Translations under genes and position numbers: made by a program
The notes under the pieces: model-generated
What the model was told of the DNA's origin: nothing
Seen by the model: only the letters and a program-made list of their open reading frames with translations
Databases searched by the model: none
Origin: Bacteroidales bacterium
GTDB taxonomy: Bacteria; Bacteroidota; Bacteroidia; Bacteroidales; UBA932
Length of the DNA: 36,644 bases
Assembly: GCA_016290415.1 (NCBI GenBank)
Contig: JAEETP010000012.1
Coordinates: 1-36,644, forward strand
Direction: 5' to 3'
Shown here: positions 34,007 to 36,644 of the stretch, one piece after another
Numbering within the stretch: position 1 is the first letter of the stretch
How the letters are laid out: every line of letters begins with the position of its first letter

Positions 34007-35650
34007 ATGAAAAAGATATTGACACTTGCGGCCGCATTGATGCTTTGCGGCAGTCTGTACGCCCAGATAGACCCCACAGTGGAGGTCAGCAGGCAGTACA
34101 AGGTTAATATTGCGGACATAGACCGTCCGCTAACCTCCGACCACAGCGTGGCCGACAGCCTGCAGCGCTTTGACGTCGACTTTGACTATTCGATATTCAA
34201 CAGGCCATACACAGACCTTTACGAGTTCACACCCTACCAGACCGACAGCATCAGCAAGGTAGAGCGCCGACGTCCTCCCTATGTGATGGCGCAGTTCGGC
34301 GCCCAGTTCCCCTTCGTGGCCGACCTGCAGCTAAAGTCGCAGCTGTTTGCAAGGCCCCGGTTCAATGTCGGTGTGGATCTGGACGGCAAAGCCTCTGCCG
34401 CCGACCTGGATTATCTGGGAGAAGACGATGCCTTGAATGCCGTCAGGATTGGGGGCGGTGTCAGCGCCAATGTGAAGCGGGCCTGGAAAACCGGCGAACT
34501 CACGGCCGTGCTGGGCTACAACACCCGTCTGTACGGAGATAAGTATAATGGTGCCGAACTGGACCACTTCTACAACGACTTTGCTGTGGATGTATCCCTG
34601 GGCTCCGCCAATCCCCAGGAGAACAGCGTGTTCTACAATTTGGATTTCAACTATATAAACGGTGCCAAGAGACTCCTTCAGGAGACTGTCATAGACACTA
34701 CTTTCAACAATAGGAAAATGTCCGTCAAGGGCACCCTGGGCTCTTCTTTCGGCGATCACCGCATCTATGTCAATATGATTTACCAGAATGCCATAGAGGG
34801 CAAGGGAGACCAGAAGCAGAATGTCGGAATCCTGGAGTTTATGCCCACCTACGAGTATGTGCTGGGGCGTTTCAAACTGAGGGCCGGCGCTCGCTTTGGC
34901 AATACCTATATAGGCGACGATGCGGCCACTACCATACATCCCGATGTGGATGTCAAGGTTGAGGTGTGGAAGAATATTCTGTGGATTAGAGGCGTGGTTT
35001 CCGGCGGAAACGAGCTCAACTCGCTGGTAGAGCACTTCAGGGTGGCTCCCTGGCTGTGCAACGGGATAGAAGGTGTCAACTATGGCGCAGAAGAGGTCAT
35101 AGGCACCAAGAACCTGGTGTGCAAGCTATCGCTTGAGAGCATCATTGCAGGCAGGCTTGCGCTCTCTCCGTATATCGGCTATGGCAACTACTCCAACCAG
35201 CTCCAGTTCAGGACCAAGAAGACGGACGACCTGCTGCCGTACCTGCTGCCCGAGTATTGCGACTATGCAAACACTGAGATAGGTATTGAGACATCCTGGA
35301 AGTTCAAGAACCTGACAGTGACGGGCAATATGCGGCACAACAATGCCTTCACCGGCACCAACTCTCCGGTGTATATGGTGCCCGAATGGGAGGCCGACGC
35401 ATCAATGGAATATAACTTCAAACGCCGCTTTTTCCTGAACGCCGCATACACCTACCGCAGCGAACGTTTGTCGTGGGACGGCACTATCCCGACGTACTCA
35501 GATTTGACCGTTGTGCTCACGGCTGTGCTCAACCGTCATTTTGCCGTTTACGCCAAGGGCGGCAACCTTCTTAACCATCAGAACTACAGGTATTTGGATA
35601 TTCCCGAACTCCCTCTTAACATAGGGGGCGGACTGCGCATCAATTTTTAG
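34007..35650 (+). CDS. Outer-membrane beta-barrel protein, TonB-receptor-like without plug
   Basis: 547 residues with a signal peptide (to about Ala19-Gln20). The sequence alternates polar and hydrophobic residues in strands separated by turns, for example LSLESIIAGRLALSPYIGYG and FFLNAAYTYRSERLSWDG, and ends in GGGLRINF, a terminal aromatic typical of barrels recognised by BamA. The last strands resemble TonB-dependent receptor barrels (FAVYAKGGNLLNHQNYRY), but there is no N-terminal plug domain or TonB box. It starts at the base after the TPR gene stop. Likely partner of that TPR protein; function unknown. Confidence 0.82.
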   Translation: MKKILTLAAALMLCGSLYAQIDPTVEVSRQYKVNIADIDRPLTSDHSVADSLQRFDVDFDYSIFNRPYTDLYEFTPYQTDSISKVERRRPPYVMAQFGAQFPFVADLQLKSQLFARPRFNVGVDLDGKASAADLDYLGEDDALNAVRIGGGVSANVKRAWKTGELTAVLGYNTRLYGDKYNGAELDHFYNDFAVDVSLGSANPQENSVFYNLDFNYINGAKRLLQETVIDTTFNNRKMSVKGTLGSSFGDHRIYVNMIYQNAIEGKGDQKQNVGILEFMPTYEYVLGRFKLRAGARFGNTYIGDDAATTIHPDVDVKVEVWKNILWIRGVVSGGNELNSLVEHFRVAPWLCNGIEGVNYGAEEVIGTKNLVCKLSLESIIAGRLALSPYIGYGNYSNQLQFRTKKTDDLLPYLLPEYCDYANTEIGIETSWKFKNLTVTGNMRHNNAFTGTNSPVYMVPEWEADASMEYNFKRRFFLNAAYTYRSERLSWDGTIPTYSDLTVVLTAVLNRHFAVYAKGGNLLNHQNYRYLDIPELPLNIGGGLRINF

Positions 35651-35694
35651 GTTTTTTCGCCCTCTGAACGCTGGGTTTTTTGGTGTTTTTTTCG

Positions 35695-35702
35695 TATCTT
35701 CG
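35695..35702 (+). promoter_or_regulatory. Possible -7 box of gyrB
   Basis: TATCTTCG is one base from TAnnTTTG and lies 19 bases before the gyrB ATG at 35722. The upstream T-rich runs do not give a TTTG at the standard distance. The 71-base gap before gyrB contains no obvious terminator beyond T tracts. Confidence 0.35.
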
Positions 35703-35721
35703 CAAGGATATTTTTGAAGAT

Positions 35722-36644
35722 ATGACACAAGAAGAGCAAGCACTTAAAAACCAGGAAGCAGAGAATTATTCGGCGTCCAGTATTCAGGTCCTCGAGGGCC
35801 TGGAAGCTGTCCGCAAGCGTCCTTCGATGTATATCGGCGACGTCTCTGCAAGAGGATTTCATCATTTGGTATATGAGGTGGTGGACAACTCCATCGACGA
35901 GGCCCTCGCCGGCTTCTGCACAGATGTGGAAGTGTCCATCCTGGAGGGTAATTCGATAAGGGTTTCCGACAACGGCCGCGGTATCCCCGTGGGTATGCAC
36001 GAAAAGGAGCACCGCTCTGCATTGGAGGTGGTTCTCACCGTTCTGCACGCCGGCGGCAAGTTCAGCAAAAACAGCTATAAAGTTTCCGGTGGTTTGCACG
36101 GTGTGGGCGTCAGTTGCGTAAATGCGCTTTCTGACCATCTCACCGCAGAGATCCACCGCGAGGGCAAGGCCTTCAAGCAGGAGTATTCCAAGGGCAAGCC
36201 CCTGTACGATGTCAAAGAAATCGGCCCCGCTTCCGACACCGGGACCATCATCACCTTCCATCCCGATCCCGAGATATTCACTGTATCGGTATATGACTAC
36301 AACACCATCGCCGACCGCCTCAGGGAGCTTTCGTTCCTGAACAGGGGCGTGCGCCTGACCCTCAGGGACGAGCGCAAGCGCACCGACGACGAGGGCAATG
36401 TAATCGCCGAGCCCCGCACCGACGTTTTCTATTCTGAAAAAGGTCTGGTAGAGTTCATCGATTACCTTGACAGCACCCGCGAGAAACTGTGCGAGAGCGC
36501 CATTCATCTGGAGACCGACAAGGTCATTCCCATTGAGGTGGCAATGCAGTACAACACCGGCTTTACAGAGAATGTTCATTCTTACGTAAACAACATCAAC
36601 ACCATAGAGGGCGGTACTCACCTGAGCGGTTTCCGCCGCGGTCT
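35722..36644 (+). CDS. gyrB: DNA gyrase subunit B (5' part, runs off the window)
   Basis: 307 complete codons are visible from the ATG at 35722; the rest lies beyond the right edge. The protein supplies the ATPase for negative supercoiling with GyrA. GHKL-type ATP-binding motifs are clear: VYEVVDNSIDEALAG (motif N), DNGRGIPVGMH (motif G1), and GGLHGVGVSCVNALS (G2), preceded by LEGLEAVRKRPSMYIGD. The transducer domain begins around residue 220. Family context rather than ParE is supported by the long KRPSMYIGD start and overall match, though the two are close paralogues. Confidence 0.93.
   Translation, partial: MTQEEQALKNQEAENYSASSIQVLEGLEAVRKRPSMYIGDVSARGFHHLVYEVVDNSIDEALAGFCTDVEVSILEGNSIRVSDNGRGIPVGMHEKEHRSALEVVLTVLHAGGKFSKNSYKVSGGLHGVGVSCVNALSDHLTAEIHREGKAFKQEYSKGKPLYDVKEIGPASDTGTIITFHPDPEIFTVSVYDYNTIADRLRELSFLNRGVRLTLRDERKRTDDEGNVIAEPRTDVFYSEKGLVEFIDYLDSTREKLCESAIHLETDKVIPIEVAMQYNTGFTENVHSYVNNINTIEGGTHLSGFRRG

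Overview
The window looks like chromosomal DNA of a member of the Bacteroidales (phylum Bacteroidota), moderately GC-rich, possibly Rikenellaceae/Alistipes-like. The order is inferred from several things seen together: TAnnTTTG-type -7 promoter boxes, lipoproteins and Sec proteins of Bacteroidota type, a V-type ATPase operon in the order E-DUF2764-A-B-D-I-K, an OstA-like protein beside SurA-like chaperones, and weak or absent Shine-Dalgarno sequences. The genus cannot be fixed from the sequence alone. Most of the window is ordinary core genome. One clearly accessory island (about 21.2-28.7 kb) carries a very large secreted Rhs/TcB-like polymorphic toxin.

Layout: 1-93 is the 5' end of a minus-strand secreted-protein gene. 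94-285 is a non-coding cluster of hairpins next to a minus-strand tRNA-Arg(TCT). 397-3015 (minus) holds a lipoprotein phosphodiesterase of the nucleotide pyrophosphatase type, a small unknown protein and an NlpC/P60 lipoprotein. 3071-5997 (plus) holds a secreted (alpha/alpha)6-type glycosidase-like protein coupled to a YtqA/YhcC-type radical SAM protein. 6029-12686 is a tightly packed cluster: guaB, two SurA/PPIase-type periplasmic chaperones and an OstA/LptD-N-like protein. A small lipoprotein and a SIMPL-domain protein follow, closed by a clear terminator near 13.9 kb. 14001-21066 is the complete recognisable V-type ATPase operon.

21067-21733 is non-coding and rich in palindromes. It ends in a near-ideal Bacteroidota promoter (TTTG-N20-TAACTTTG) firing into a 2096-residue protein at 21734-28024. 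That protein has a Sec signal, an SpvB/TcB-like N-terminal region, an FG-GAP-like propeller, YD repeats, an Rhs core, a glycine-zipper pre-toxin region and a variable C-terminal tip that I read as possibly ADP-ribosyltransferase-like. The next ORF starts one base after its stop, is AT-rich, and is the obvious immunity candidate. An in-frame but ATG-less 74-codon open stretch follows after a single TAG.

28706-30943 (minus) is ftsE-like / nth / xerD. 30998-35650 (plus) is a TPR protein plus an outer-membrane barrel protein. gyrB starts at 35722 and runs off the end. The most distinctive biology is the Sec-exported Rhs/Tc-type toxin with its immunity gene and orphan remnant. Secondary points are the sodium-binding signature in the V-ATPase proteolipid, the hendecad tail of the OstA-like protein, and the hairpin array fused to the 3' end of tRNA-Arg.
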